Below the pieces are notes generated by a model. The model saw nothing but the letters and a program-made list of their open reading frames with translations. It was not told the DNA's origin and did not search any database. This document shows positions 37,060 through 47,210 of a DNA stretch of 64,000 nt, in pieces (positions within the stretch are counted from its first letter, which is position 1; each line of letters begins with the position of its first letter). Position numbers and translations under genes: made by a program. This DNA comes from Tillus elongatus. Its lineage: Eukaryota; Arthropoda; Insecta; Coleoptera; Cleridae. The stretch lies in assembly GCA_964006375.1 (NCBI GenBank), contig OZ023270.1, positions 56,327,036 to 56,391,035 of the forward strand, written 5' to 3'.

Positions 37060-37460
37060 TGGACAATTACCGGTCAGATGGACAATGCCGGTCAGGGCTT
37101 AAAAATGTTTAGGTTAAGTTTGGCAACAATTCAAGGTGCGCCCAGACGGGCCAGCTGGCCTTCAATTCTCGACAACCGGTTGAACGGCTGTTCGCGTTAA
37201 AACCTTGGTTGGTGCAGGTGACAACGTATTTTCGGCAATTCTGATTACGGTAAGTGAAATAAGACTTGGAGATAAAATCCTTCTCTCTTTTTATAAAAAC
37301 TTAGTTGCTACATAAAGGTTGACTATTGTTCTTTGGTTTCCTATAAAAAAATAGAATAAAAAACATTTTTATATCTTAAAAAATTACGTAAAAGAAAAAT
37401 TGTGACAGGTGGGTAATGCCGGTCAAGTGACCGGCATTGCCCACTACTGACCGGTATTAT
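37060..37460. promoter_or_regulatory. Subterminal 16-17-bp repeat array of the pogo element
   Basis: Variants of ggacaattaccggtca occur at about 37061, 37079 and 37411, and in the opposite orientation (tgaccggcattgcccac, tgaccggtattatccacc) at about 37431 and 37449. Related copies are at 39578-39620 (caggcattgcccgg, tgaccgacattcccca) and 39802-39828. They probably bind the transposase; that role is inferred. Confidence 0.65.
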
Positions 37461-37477
37461 CCACCACATATTTATTT

Positions 37478-37643
37478 AAGTACACTTGGAGAAACCCAAA
37501 CGCAAGAAATTTTCTTCCTCTGAAGATGTTGACATTGTCAACGAAACGATCGTAAGGTCACTGAAATATGTGTTGTGGTGATTTGGGTTTCTCCAAGTGT
37601 ACTTATTAGTGCTCATCACAGGTTCCAGTTTTCACATAGTAAT
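37478..37643 (+). mobile_element. 166-bp solo hammerhead unit inserted in the pogo element
   Basis: Flanked by a 10-bp direct repeat, atatttattt, at 37468-37477 and 37644-37653. A perfect 17-bp inverted repeat (tacacttggagaaaccc at 37481-37497 and its complement at 37585-37601) encloses a hammerhead-like core. The tail (tccaagtg-acttat-a-tgctcatcacaggttcca) also ends the Penelope-like copy at 47.2 kb, so this is a solo terminal-repeat piece of that family. Confidence 0.75.
37517..37557 (+). ncRNA. Hammerhead-like ribozyme motif, Penelope family
   Basis: CTGAAGA (37520-37526), stem II GTTGAC/GTCAAC with loop ATT, GAAA (37543-37546), a self-complementary ACGATCGT (37546-37553) that can serve as stem III in a dimer, and a stem I of CCT/AGG extended by the outer 17-bp inverted repeat. 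One extra base (T37527) lies between the core and stem II, which departs from the canonical hammerhead, so activity is uncertain. Confidence 0.6.
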
Positions 37644-37683
37644 ATATTTATTTGTTTTAATTTTCAATATTCTTTAATTACAG

Positions 37684-39420
37684 ATGTCACGAAATCGAAA
37701 AAGACTAACTGCCAAAGCGAAATGGACCAGACAAGCTTCAAAAAAATATACAATTCCATTTTCGACGCTTTAAGAAAGGATAAAAAACAAAAAAGTCACC
37801 GCAACTACAATGGGAAGAAAACCCGTGTTTGCAACTGAAGAAGAACTGAAAATTGACAATCAAATTAAACATTTGGCGTTTATTTTTAGGGTGTTACCAC
37901 AACATAACTAAGAAGATTTGCTTTCGAGTTTGCTAACAGAAACCACATCAAACATAATTGTAACGCAACGCAAAGATTGGCTGGAAAAGACTGGCTAGGA
38001 GGTTTCATCAGACGCAATCCCACCATATGAGTGCGAAAAGCTGAGGCTACCAGTCTGAATCGTCTAACCGGTTTCAACAAGGATGAAATAGCTAGACTTT
38101 ATAAACTGTTGGAAGAAGTGATGTCAAAATCTCACTTTTCCCCTAGCAAAATATATAACGCAGATGAAACGGTGATCACAACTGTTCAGGATCCAGAAAA
38201 GATTTTGGCAACCAAAGGACAAAAAAGAGTTGGTATGGTAACTAGGGGCGAAAGAAGCCGAAATATTACCGTCATGTGTGCCATGAATGCTGCAGGGGGA
38301 TTTATTCCGCCAATGTTTATCTTTCCCAGAAAGAGACTAAGCTCTCTCCTGGATAAAGGTGAACCTGCAGGAGTTATTTATAAATGTTCACCTAATGGCT
38401 GGATTGATAAAAATATTTTTTTGTGACTGGTTAACGCATTTTAGATATTACGCTAAAACTACGAAAGACCAACCAGCTCTATTAATTGTAGACAACCACT
38501 GCAGTCACATTTCATTAAAGTCGTACGAGTTCTGCAAAGAAAATTATATTTTTATGGTTTCAATCCCACCTCACAGTTCACACAGGATACAGCCAGATGT
38601 GGTCTTCTACGGGCCCCTCAAAGCGACTGTAGAAATCAGTGCAATGTATTTATGAAAACACAGATGATGAAAAGCATCACTCCCTACGATGTAGCTTCCT
38701 TAAAGCTTATTCAACTGTGGCCGCAATTAGCAAAGGAGAATCTGGATTCAGAAGCTTTGGCATCTATCCTCTTAACTCCAAAGTTTTTAATGAACAAGAG
38801 TTCTTGCCTTCCGCGTTGTTAAATCAGGACGCCATTGCCATACAAGATACCGAAGCTGATATGTCTTTCAGTAATGAACCCCAAGCTGTAGCAAGTAATG
38901 AGCCTGTATCTAAGCCTTCTACAAATAAACAGCAAGAAGAAATACCTTCAACTTCTACAGGGTTTCTCTCTTTTCAGCAAATTTTTCCCGTGCCTAAACT
39001 GGCAGAGAAAAAGAAGAGGGTAAGCAGGCAAAAACAGCACGTGAAAATACTTACAGCTACACCATTCAAGCAGGAGTTGCAAGAAAGGGAAGTCAAGAAA
39101 CAGGCAAAGGAAAGAAATTAAATATACAACCTTCTAAAATGAATCAAGATAAAAAGAGGGATAATTTAAGAAATAAGAGACAAACCCATAAAAGAAAATT
39201 ATTTGATGAAAGCTCATCAGATTCTGATGTCAATGTTCAATATGATGATAATGAAGTTGAGGATACCAATGAAGATAGATGTCTGATTTGTAACGATTAT
39301 GGAAAAAATAATGAACAGTGGTATAGATGCACCCTATGCGGAATATGGGCACATTCTGAATGCAGTGGATGGGACACAGCAGTAGGATACATATATGATG
39401 AATGTCAGCCTTTTACGTAG
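37684..39420 (+). pseudogene. Pogo/Tigger-type DDE transposase with C-terminal PHD-like finger
   Basis: Pieces in order: N-terminal helix-turn-helix and CENP-B-like region across several frames (MSRNRKRLTAKAK, MGRKPVFATEEEL, DWLEKTG); DDE domain 38031-38426 (SKIYNADETVIT with first Asp); LIVDNHCSH with second Asp (38490-38520); [19 protein letters not shown] with third Asp, lacking one residue before it (38566-38622); GESGFRSFGIYPLN (38733-38772); a polar linker; and CLICNDY, WYRCTLCGIWAHSEC (39283-39363), a PHD/zinc-ribbon-like finger. At least four frameshifts are needed. It acted on the element's own ends in the nucleus; it is inactive here. Confidence 0.88.
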
Positions 39421-39830
39421 ATAGCCTGTTTTTTTTTGTGACCGTTTCAAATTATTTTTCAAATTATTAAGTTTTTAAGGTAAATATATCCTTTATTGTT
39501 TCAATAAACGATATTTTCGTAAATAAATGTTTATTTGCATTTTATTTTATTATTCTTGAAAAATTTTTCTGCGTCACAGGCATTGCCCGGATATGTGACC
39601 GACATTCCCCATATGTCTGACAATACCAGTCAAATGCACATTTTGGTCTGTTTGTGTTTTTTTTTTGTTGTCATAAAAGTATAGAAAACATTTTTAAAGA
39701 CTTTCGCATCAAAAAAGGTTGTAAGTGCACTAGTGATTGCTATCTTAAAATAATTTGCCATTATGACTTATTTTTGTGCTTAGAATAAAGAACTTTTCTT
39801 AAGTGACCGCCATTTGCCCACTTTTCCCTA

Positions 39831-39844
39831 TTATTATTATTATT

Positions 39845-39898
<54 letters not shown>
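39831..39898. repeat. (TTA)n/(TAA)n trinucleotide tract, 3' tail of a LINE
   Basis: TTA units followed by TAA units between the right TA of the pogo element and the 3' UTR of the minus-strand LINE. On the minus strand the LINE ends in ATT repeats, as in several CR1/L2-like clades. The LINE thus inserted at the pogo border. Confidence 0.85.
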
Positions 39899-40021
39899 TG
39901 TTTCTTGGTGTCTTTGCACAGTGGTGCATTACACAGGTCATGTACTTATGCGTACATACGAAATTACAAAAGTGATAACATACATCTTATTCACAAATAT
40001 ACATACAAATCAGTAGCATAG

Positions 40022-42530
40022 GTGAAAACACACAATTAAAACCTGCATGAATATACAGAAACATAAAATGTGGATTAACATCCAAACAAAAAACAAAACA
40101 AAAAAACAGAACAAGTCAACAAAAGTCCCGCGATACAACAATATCCATGCATGGCGTGGAAGCGTTTATTTTATGCGATAAGCAGCAAAATATTCATCAA
40201 ATGAATAAAAAGCATTGCTTATCAAAATGTTCTTAATGGCAGACTTGAATTTGTTGTGATGTAAATTTCTTATATTATGAGGGAGTTTGTTATAAAATTT
40301 CATTCCATAGTGGTTGGTTCCGTTCCTTGTTCTTTTTAAGCGCGTGAAATCGACTGCGAAGTTATCTTTACCGCGCGTAAGATGACTGTGAATGGTACTG
40401 TGCCTAGTGAAGTCTGATTCGTGGCACTTAACATATAAAAGACACTGCAAAATATAGACACAAGGTATTGTAAGTATCTGAAAGCTTTTAAACTCGCCAC
40501 GACAGTCATCTCTATACCCCAAACCGGCCAGGATTCGGATTGCCTTACGTTGGGTTGCGAAAACAAATTTAGAGTGTGGTGAGTGCCCCCATACCAGAAT
40601 GGCATAAGTTAAGATACTATGCACACATCCATAGTACGCACTTTTTAAGATGGGAGTAGAGACTTGGGCCGAAAGACTCCGCAGGAGAAACATGCCACGG
40701 GATGCCCTCTGACATGCATAGATGCAATGTGAGTCCCAAATCAGCCTTCTGTCGACCATAACTCCAAGGAACTTCACAGGCTCGGTGTTAGCGCTAATGA
40801 CGAGATTGTGCCTTAACAAAACAATAAAGACTCCGATTTTAGGCTGTTCAAGCTAAGCTGATTTGCCGAGAACCAATCCTGACAGACATCTTTTATTCTG
40901 CTAATGGTAGAGTGTACCGTATTGATGTTTGGATCTGAGAAAACAAAAGCCGTATCATCAGCAAATAGAACAAAATTACCCAAGTCAGTTGACTTTGGTA
41001 GGTCGTTGATGTATATCAAGAATAAAATAGGCCCAAGGACCGATCCCTGTGGCACACCGTATTAGATCTAATGTAGGTGATTTTTTTACCATTAGCTGGC
41101 ACAAACTGAGATCTGTCTTCCAGGTATAATTTTAAAAAAGTGATACTGTCGGTATCGAAGCCGTAGAACTGAAGCTTGTTTATTAAAATATCATGAGAGA
41201 CACAGTCAAATGTCTTAGACAGGTCGGGAAACTGTGCATAGGTATGCTCACCCCTTTCGAAGCCCATGCAAACATCATCCACCAGGCTACTTACTGCTAG
41301 AGATGTAGATCGATTCTTCCTAAAACCAAATTGTGAGTGTGACAGTAAGTTGTTATCCTCTAGGTGTGAACTAATTTGGTTGTACAACACAACTTCAAAT
41401 ATTTTGGAAAAAAATGGAATTATAGAAATTGGTCTGTAATTTTCCAATATCTCCCAATCTCCCTTTTTGAAAACTGGGATGACCCTAGACCCTAGTCAAG
41501 GCTTCTGGAAATATGTTCCTAGATAAACAAATGTTAATCAACTTTGTGAGTGGGACTATTATAGCATATTTAGTGCATTTTAAAATTTTCATATTTATAT
41601 TGAAACCATCCAAGGAACACGTGTTTTTTAATCCAGATATTATATCTAAAACTTCGATATATGTGACCTTTTTGAACGAAATTTTTTTAGCTTTATCATC
41701 AGCCTTTATTTTAGACATATAAAATTTATAGGAATTTGAACTTTTAGGTACGGTCTTTAACAAGTTTTCTACGGCATTCGAAAAATAGATGTTGAAATCG
41801 GTCGCGGTCAAATTTGGTGATGTCCGGCTCAAACTCTGGTTGCCTATAACTTTCCACATTGCCTTGCGCGGATTTTTTGCCTTAGAAATAAAAGCATCGT
41901 TTGATTCCCTCCTTGAAAGTAATAGTTGCTTCCTGTATCGTTGTTTGTCATCCTTGATAACTTCTTTTAAAGACAGGCTAGAATTACGTCTGTAAACGTC
42001 CTGAAGGAAATGCAACAGTTCACGACTTTTCCTTAATTCATCAGTAAACCAATTGATTTTCTGGTTTTTAGGTGACAATATTTTAGATTTTAGAGGAAAA
42101 ACCCGAGATATGGCATCAAGAATACGGCCGATGAAGGCTTCAAACAACATGCTTACGTCCTCGGTGTCTACACCGACAAAACTCCAGTCCATGTCCACCA
42201 CCAAAGAATTTAAATTCAGTAGACCAGCTGCTGTTATAGGCCTGTAATTAATCCTTTTATTATCTATATCCATACTATCATTTTTACTTACTCTCAATAT
42301 TACACCCATGTGATCTGGAAGATATGTGTCGACGACATCAACATTTGCAGATTCTCTACCAAAATTGACAAAAATATTATCCAGGCAGTTATTTAATCTA
42401 GTTGGCTTGGAAACAAGAGATAAAAAGCCATAGGACTCGAAGGTAGCAGCAATCTCCGAAGCCTGTCTATTGCTTGTATTGAAAGGCACATTGAAGTCAC
42501 CCGCCGAGATAAGAACTACCTATTTGCAGT
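40022..42530 (-). pseudogene. CR1/jockey-like LINE ORF2, 5'-truncated
   Basis: Minus strand in order: endonuclease C-terminus (ISAGDFNVPFNTSNRQ, TRLNNCLDNIFVN, LPDHMGVIL; 42525-42280), linker (42280-41490), reverse transcriptase (VIPVFKKGDWEILENYRPISI, HSQFGFRKNRSTSLA; 41470-41080; then GVPQGSVLGPILFLIYINDLP and FADDTAFVF; 41060-40900) and the C-terminal domain ending AAYRIK with a stop near 40166. Three frame changes break it: a 7-bp tandem duplication (CTAGGGT twice) near 41490, one base near 41065 and one near 40815. The endonuclease N-terminus and ORF1 are lost. Confidence 0.9.
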
Positions 42531-42539
42531 TGTAAAGGC

Positions 42540-43227
42540 CTGGTAATAATGCTTTTATTATATCGAATGTACAATACTTATTATTAAATAGTGTATACCA
42601 AATAACCTGCCTGTGCGTATTAGTCTGAAATAGTGTTACGAAGTAGAAGAAGCAGTTATTTGTGAAATATGTTTTCGTTATTAAGGTATCCGAAGAATTT
42701 TATCTTTAAGGTCTTAATTATCATAAAGTTTTCAAATCACGTTTTATATTCTCGGTTTTCATAGGAAACTTTTATCAGGGGAAGTTTTGCTTATTTATTA
42801 TTCATGATTTATTACCGCAATATAACGCTTATTTAAGATCGTTTTTTCTCAGCCTGCACTCTGCGAATTAAATCTAGCGTTCTTTATTATTCTCATTAGG
42901 TCTCCTAGATTTTTTCCGCAACGATATTATACTAAAGTTAACATGTACCCAATATACACATAATTTTACAAAGGCCTCAGTATCAAACAATGTATAATAA
43001 ACCGATACATTAATTAGATTGTCACGGTTTTTCATCCGCTGAGAATAATATATAGTTATATTCAGTAATATTTACTTATTAGTCACATAAAAACTAGCGA
43101 AGGTGTGCACAAATCAAAAAGTATATTTTTGGTAGCTTAATTTTAGTAAAAATCGTAAAGCAAATCTCCATTTAGGAAGACTAGGACCACAACGCTCTCA
43201 AAAAATGTCTTTACACAAACGATAACT
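42540..43227. other. No recognisable gene
   Basis: AT-rich sequence beyond the LINE truncation point; nothing supported. Confidence 0.35.
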
Positions 43228-44060
43228 ATGCCCGAAAAACCCGTAACCAAGGCCGGGTCAACAGACATTGCTCTGCTAATTTATATTTCAGTTAGAATTT
43301 ATACAAATTCAGCCGTGAAGTCAGTGCCCAACCTCTATGGGAGAAGAGACGCAAAAGCAGTCCGCTTCCTAGTGAAACTAACGAAGGTAACTCTGCAGGC
43401 CGTAGCAACAATACATCAGGCATATCGTGGCATGTATCAGTAGTGATCACTTCAACGACGTCACTGATAGCGCGTGCGTTGTCTATTGCGAATAAAAAGA
43501 GTTATCAGAGCAATGTATGTTCAGTTTCATTGCAACTACTAAAGACGCCAACAGGTGTGGCTGGTTCAGCAACCTGCTGAGTTTGTCCACGAGCTAAAGG
43601 CCAGTTAACCATTCAGAAATCCAACCAAAGCCCGCCGTGAAAGTCTGATATCATTAGTGGCCAACTTCTACGGGGAAAAAGTCACAAAAGCAGCTCGCTA
43701 CCAAGAAAAACTGAGGAAGAAATAATTTCGCAGGCCCTATCAACAGGACACCCGAGATATTATGACATGTATCAGGAATGCTTCATCCACAACGTCCTGT
43801 GACGCGTGCTTCATCTGCCGGGTATAAGTAAAGCTGCCAAAGCAATGTCTGTCCAGCTTCAGTTTAGCCACTGAATAAACCAATAGCTATCTTTAGCTAA
43901 ACTTCCTAGCAATCCATCAAGCATGCACTAGGGGGTATAAAAAGAGGTACCCGACCAATGTCTGTTCAGTTTCAGTTTCGCTACTGAAGAAGCCAACAGT
44001 AATGTTTAGTAAAACGCCCTAGAAACCTACTAAGTGAGTTCTAATACGGTTAAACAGCCC
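43228..44060 (+). repeat. Two about 333-bp direct repeats plus a partial third
   Basis: aaaagcag at 43353 and 43686, gcgtgc near 43471 and 43803, and caatgt-tgt-cag-ttca near 43511, 43843 and 43958 mark the units. Each contains (g)aataaaaag or gtataaaaagagg about 20-30 bp before (tc)agtttc, reminiscent of a core promoter. Diverged by tens of percent; no protein recognised. It might be tandem LTR-like or SINE-like units. Confidence 0.65.
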
Positions 44061-44347
44061 AGAAGTCGTTTAGAATCATCATCAAGGCCGGCTTTATTCA
44101 AAAATTATATGTAACTAGACAGAGGCTTTACGATGTACAATTCCGAAATTATTAAAAGTTACTTACCAGCGGTATAACCGCCGCAGAAAACAAAACTAGT
44201 ATAGTTAAATAGATCACCACTAATGTTCACGTATACAACATTTTGTAAAACTATTCCTAGTATTTAACAAAACAGATAGTTTAATGTCGTTGTGACATAC
44301 ACTATATAGTACACTTGGTGAAGTCACCACAACACATTTTAAAAAGA

Positions 44348-44388
44348 CCTAACGATCGGTTCGCTAACAAAGTTAGCTTCATCAGAGG
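44348..44388 (-). ncRNA. Decayed hammerhead-like motif in the Penelope terminal repeat
   Basis: Minus strand: CCT, CTGATGA, extra A, stem II GCTAAC/GTTAGC, then GAACCGATCG in place of GAAACGATCG, and TTAGG. The GAAA box is damaged, so cleavage is unlikely. Confidence 0.6.
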
Positions 44389-44694
44389 ATGAAAATATTC
44401 TGTTGATTTCTACTACTACATGTATTTATATTGATTTTCAGGTAAAGGCCGAAACCGAGAGTTATTTTTTAAGTCGCAGGCCCATCCTTTGTGTATTGTA
44501 TCCTCTATTGCCTGAAGAGGTTATTGAACTTCCTTTTATTACCCCAGCTAACAGCTTAGTGATCACTTGTTGATATTTTCGTTTGTCGAAAATATCTGTA
44601 TTGTTTCATTATCTCTCGGGCGCGCTTTTGTCGGTATTTATATATTTTATAAAGCTATCTATCAAGTGACTGTTCATGGGAGGTGCTGCGAGGT

Positions 44695-45054
44695 TCATAC
44701 ACTCTTAATTACTGCTGTATTTAGCAATATATACATACTTTCGAAGGCGTTCAACTGTCCCGGTCTTCTAACATTTTTAATTATTTTTGTATTCTTATCA
44801 TTAACGTCGTGATTATTATCCCAAATATGTCGAGCGACGGAAGATGTATCTACAGTTCCGTATTTTAATTGTGCTAAATGTTCTTTGAATCTAATTGCAA
44901 TAGATCTTTTTGTCTGTCCGACATATTTAAGATCATAATCTTTGCAACTTATTTTATAAATTACCGACATTTTGGCCGTACTAGCCTCCTCCTTTTGGTT
45001 ACCCAGCAGGTTTTTTAAAGTATTTTTTGTCGAAAATGTAAATTGCAAGTCGGG
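44695..45054 (-). pseudogene. Penelope-type GIY-YIG endonuclease domain
   Basis: Residues CLPDLQFTFSTKNTLKNLLGNQKEE lead into the GIY-YIG domain: VIYKISCKDYDLKYVGQTKRS (the IYK and YVG halves of the name motif), IAIRFKEHLAQL (catalytic Arg and downstream His-Leu region), SVARHIWDNNHDV and a C-terminal ESMYILLNTAVIK. This is the endonuclease placed after the reverse transcriptase in Penelope-like retroelements; it nicks the target DNA. The reverse transcriptase is absent. The first about 11 codons of the open frame (MFFEFNCNRSF) are antisense of the opposing copy and not native. Confidence 0.88.
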
Positions 45055-45232
45055 CAAACAAAAAGATCTATTGCAATTAAATTCAAAGAACACTTAGCAC
45101 AATTAAAATACGGGACTATAGATGCATCTTCCGTCGCTTGACATATTTGGGATAATAGTCACCACGTTAATGAGGAGAATCTAAAATTCATTAAAAATGT
45201 TAGAACACCGGGACAGTTGAACGCCTTCGAAA

Positions 45233-45326
<94 letters not shown>

Positions 45327-45377
45327 CTAAATATAGTGGTAATAAAGAGTGTACGAACCTCGCAGCACCTCAGCAAA
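45055..45377 (+). mobile_element. Penelope-like element fragment, copy 2, head to head with copy 1
   Basis: Plus strand reads KRSIAIKFKEHLAQLKYGTIDASSVA, stop, HIWDNSHHVN, then LNAFESIYI, after which an (AT)n tract (45233-45325) interrupts the frame exactly where copy 1 has a short gtatatat-ttgctaaa sequence. It resumes with [10 protein letters not shown] and stops at the junction with the mariner/bipartite-repeat block at about 45377. Confidence 0.85.
45233..45325. repeat. (AT)n expansion inside a Penelope coding exon
   Basis: The other copies have about 10 bp of alternating AT here (agtatgtatatattgc); this copy has about 90 bp, so the tract grew within the coding sequence after insertion. 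Confidence 0.95.
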
Positions 45378-45587
45378 TTTCATCGATATAAGCAATGTTT
45401 TATTGAGTGGACGCAGATATTGGTGTGTCTTTCAAAGCGGTGCTAATTTTTCACATTTGATCGTTCTTTTTAGTGAATTTTCTTTTTAAAAAAATCACTA
45501 ATGAGGAGATCGAGACTTTTGAATTTTAAAAAAATTCTTGAAATGAGCGCTAATTAGGCCCCCTAGAACACATATCCGGGGTCAGTT

Positions 45588-45672
<85 letters not shown>

Positions 45673-46655
45673 GGGCAGATCGTGATAAAATTTGGTAAGT
45701 ACCTTCCTTTTGGAAGTGGCCTGGATAAGTTCGTTAGCCAGGAAAATTGACCCAGGTTTTCCCGGAAAATTTTGTATTTTCTTTCTAACAAAATTGATAT
45801 CTCCGGAAATAATACAGAAAGGAAAACCAAATTTGGTACCCGTGTTTGTACTATAAAGTGTGAACTATGTACCAAAATTTAGATCTTTAAGTTTTAAGAC
45901 AAAAAGTAATGGGCAGTTGAAGAAAAAAAATTGGAGTTTTCCTGAAAACGTCAAAGTCGCGATTTTAAACTTCAAAATTGGCAATGTTTAGGCAAAGAAC
46001 GTGAAACAAATAGGGATTTTGAAACGAAAATGTTACAAAAAGAGTGTTCTGCGAACCGTTAGGTTTCAGCTTCAACCGTCATTGCCCTTCATTTTACTAA
46101 AATGTTTACAGAAAATTCATTTCAAATAGACCCTTCTCTGATGCTTTGGCTGTCGATTTAGTTAAGTTGATGCTTTCGCTGTAGGTTTAGTTAAGTTTAT
46201 GGTTTAACGGTCTATAATGTTTAGCTAATTTTCGTAGAACAAATTCGTTATGCATTTTTGCATTTTTTATCGAAATATGATGCATGTTTGTAAGGAAAAA
46301 ATCTGGACGCAGCAAGTGCGTTTTGGTAGCGAATTTTCATAAATCCTTCAAATTTAAATAACTCAATTTGCTATTAACGTAAGGTTTGTTGGCTAGGAAA
46401 CCAACATTTAAATTTATTTTCGGAACAATTTCGTACATTTTCAAACAATAAGTAATTTTAATAAAATATAGTACATTGTTTCTACTACATAGGCTATACC
46501 GGTAATCAGATGGATGCCTGCTCGCATTTGCTATTAAAAACATTTTTATGAAAATACACTACCATAACGCACATTACCATAACGCCCAGACTTATTTAAA
46601 TTCAGCAATCCAGCTTATAATAGTAGCGTACGAAATACATTGGTCGCCTAAAGTT
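45378..46655 (+). mobile_element. (AT)n bipartite repeat copy c within mariner-derived flank
   Basis: Opens with the same about 85 bp (atttcatcgatataagcaat...) as 50388-50470, which is mariner-transposase antisense. The hairpin gtgaattttctttttaaaaa, left block, (AT)n (45595-45670) and right block with ggcctggataagttcgttag follow. At 46297-46600 lies a about 300-bp segment with inverted ends (tctggacgcagcaagtgcgt and a decayed partner). The copy at 50460-52490 shares all of this including the right flank. Confidence 0.75.
45595..45670. repeat. (AT)n microsatellite core
   Basis: Core of repeat copy c. Confidence 0.97.
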
Positions 46656-47210
46656 TAATGATAAGAATCTAAAAATAATTTAAAATGTTAGAAAACCAGG
46701 AGAGTTGAACGCCTTCGAAAGTATGTATATATTGCTAAATAGAGTGGTAATAAAGAGTGTATGAACCTCGCAGCACCTCCCATGAGCAGTCACTTTATAG
46801 ATAGCTTTATAAAATATATAAATACAGACAAAAGCGCCCCCGAGAGATAATGTAACAATACAGATATTTTCGACAAACCAAAATATCAACAAGTGATCAC
46901 TAATCTGTCAGCAGGTAGTAAAAATAAGTTCAATAACATCTTCCGGCAATTGAGGATACATTACACAAAGGATGCGCCTGCGACTTAAAAATTCCGCTCT
47001 CGGTTTCGGCCTTTACCTGAAAGTCAATATAAATACATGTAGAAGTAGAAATCAGTTAGAATATTTTCATCCTCTGATGAAGCTAACTTTGTTAGTGAAA
47101 CGATCGTTAGGTATTTTTAAAAATGTGCTGCGGTGATTTGGATTCTCCAAGTGCACTTATCAATGCTCATCACAGGTTCCAATCTTCACTTAGTATACAC
47201 ACTAACGTGG
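46655..47210 (+). mobile_element. Penelope-like element 3' end, copy 3, with hammerhead-like motif
   Basis: Plus strand: end of the GIY-YIG ORF (NVRKPGELNAFESMYILLN and VVIKSV), 3' non-coding region similar to 44230-44690 in the other orientation, the motif at 47071-47111 and the block ttctccaagtgcacttat-aatgctcatcacaggttcca that also ends the solo unit in the pogo element. Confidence 0.85.
47071..47111 (+). ncRNA. Hammerhead-like ribozyme motif in the Penelope terminal repeat
   Basis: CCT, CTGATGA (47074-47080), an extra A, stem II GCTAAC/GTTAGT with loop TTT, GAAA (47097-47100), palindromic ACGATCGT, T at the cleavage position and AGG closing a short stem I with CCT. All catalytic bases are present, but the extra base before stem II is unusual. 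Confidence 0.65.

Larger units (their letters stand above)
37052..39828 (+). mobile_element. Complete pogo-type DNA transposon with TA target duplications
   Basis: TA at 37050-37051 and 39829-39830 flank the inverted ends gggtaaagtggacaattacc (left) and, in reverse complement, gggaaaagtgggcaaatggc (right). A transposase with pogo-family motifs fills 37684-39420. Short repeats of the type tgaccggcattgcccac are scattered in both subterminal regions. A 166-bp hammerhead-bearing unit (37478-37643) has inserted in the 5' non-coding part. About 2.78 kb in total, so full length. Confidence 0.9.
44230..45054 (-). mobile_element. Penelope-like element 3' portion, copy 1
   Basis: On the minus strand it carries the GIY-YIG endonuclease end of the ORF (45054-44692), about 300 bp of 3' non-coding sequence and a hammerhead-like motif at 44388-44348, followed by the caccaagtgtact block that closes the other copies. 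The 5' truncation at 45054 joins head to head with copy 2. Confidence 0.85.

Noticed and set aside
44567..44812. Hydrophobic plus-strand frame (also 46680-46892 minus)
   Set aside because: These are antisense to the GIY-YIG 3' end and adjacent non-coding sequence; the hydrophobicity comes from AT-rich antisense codons.
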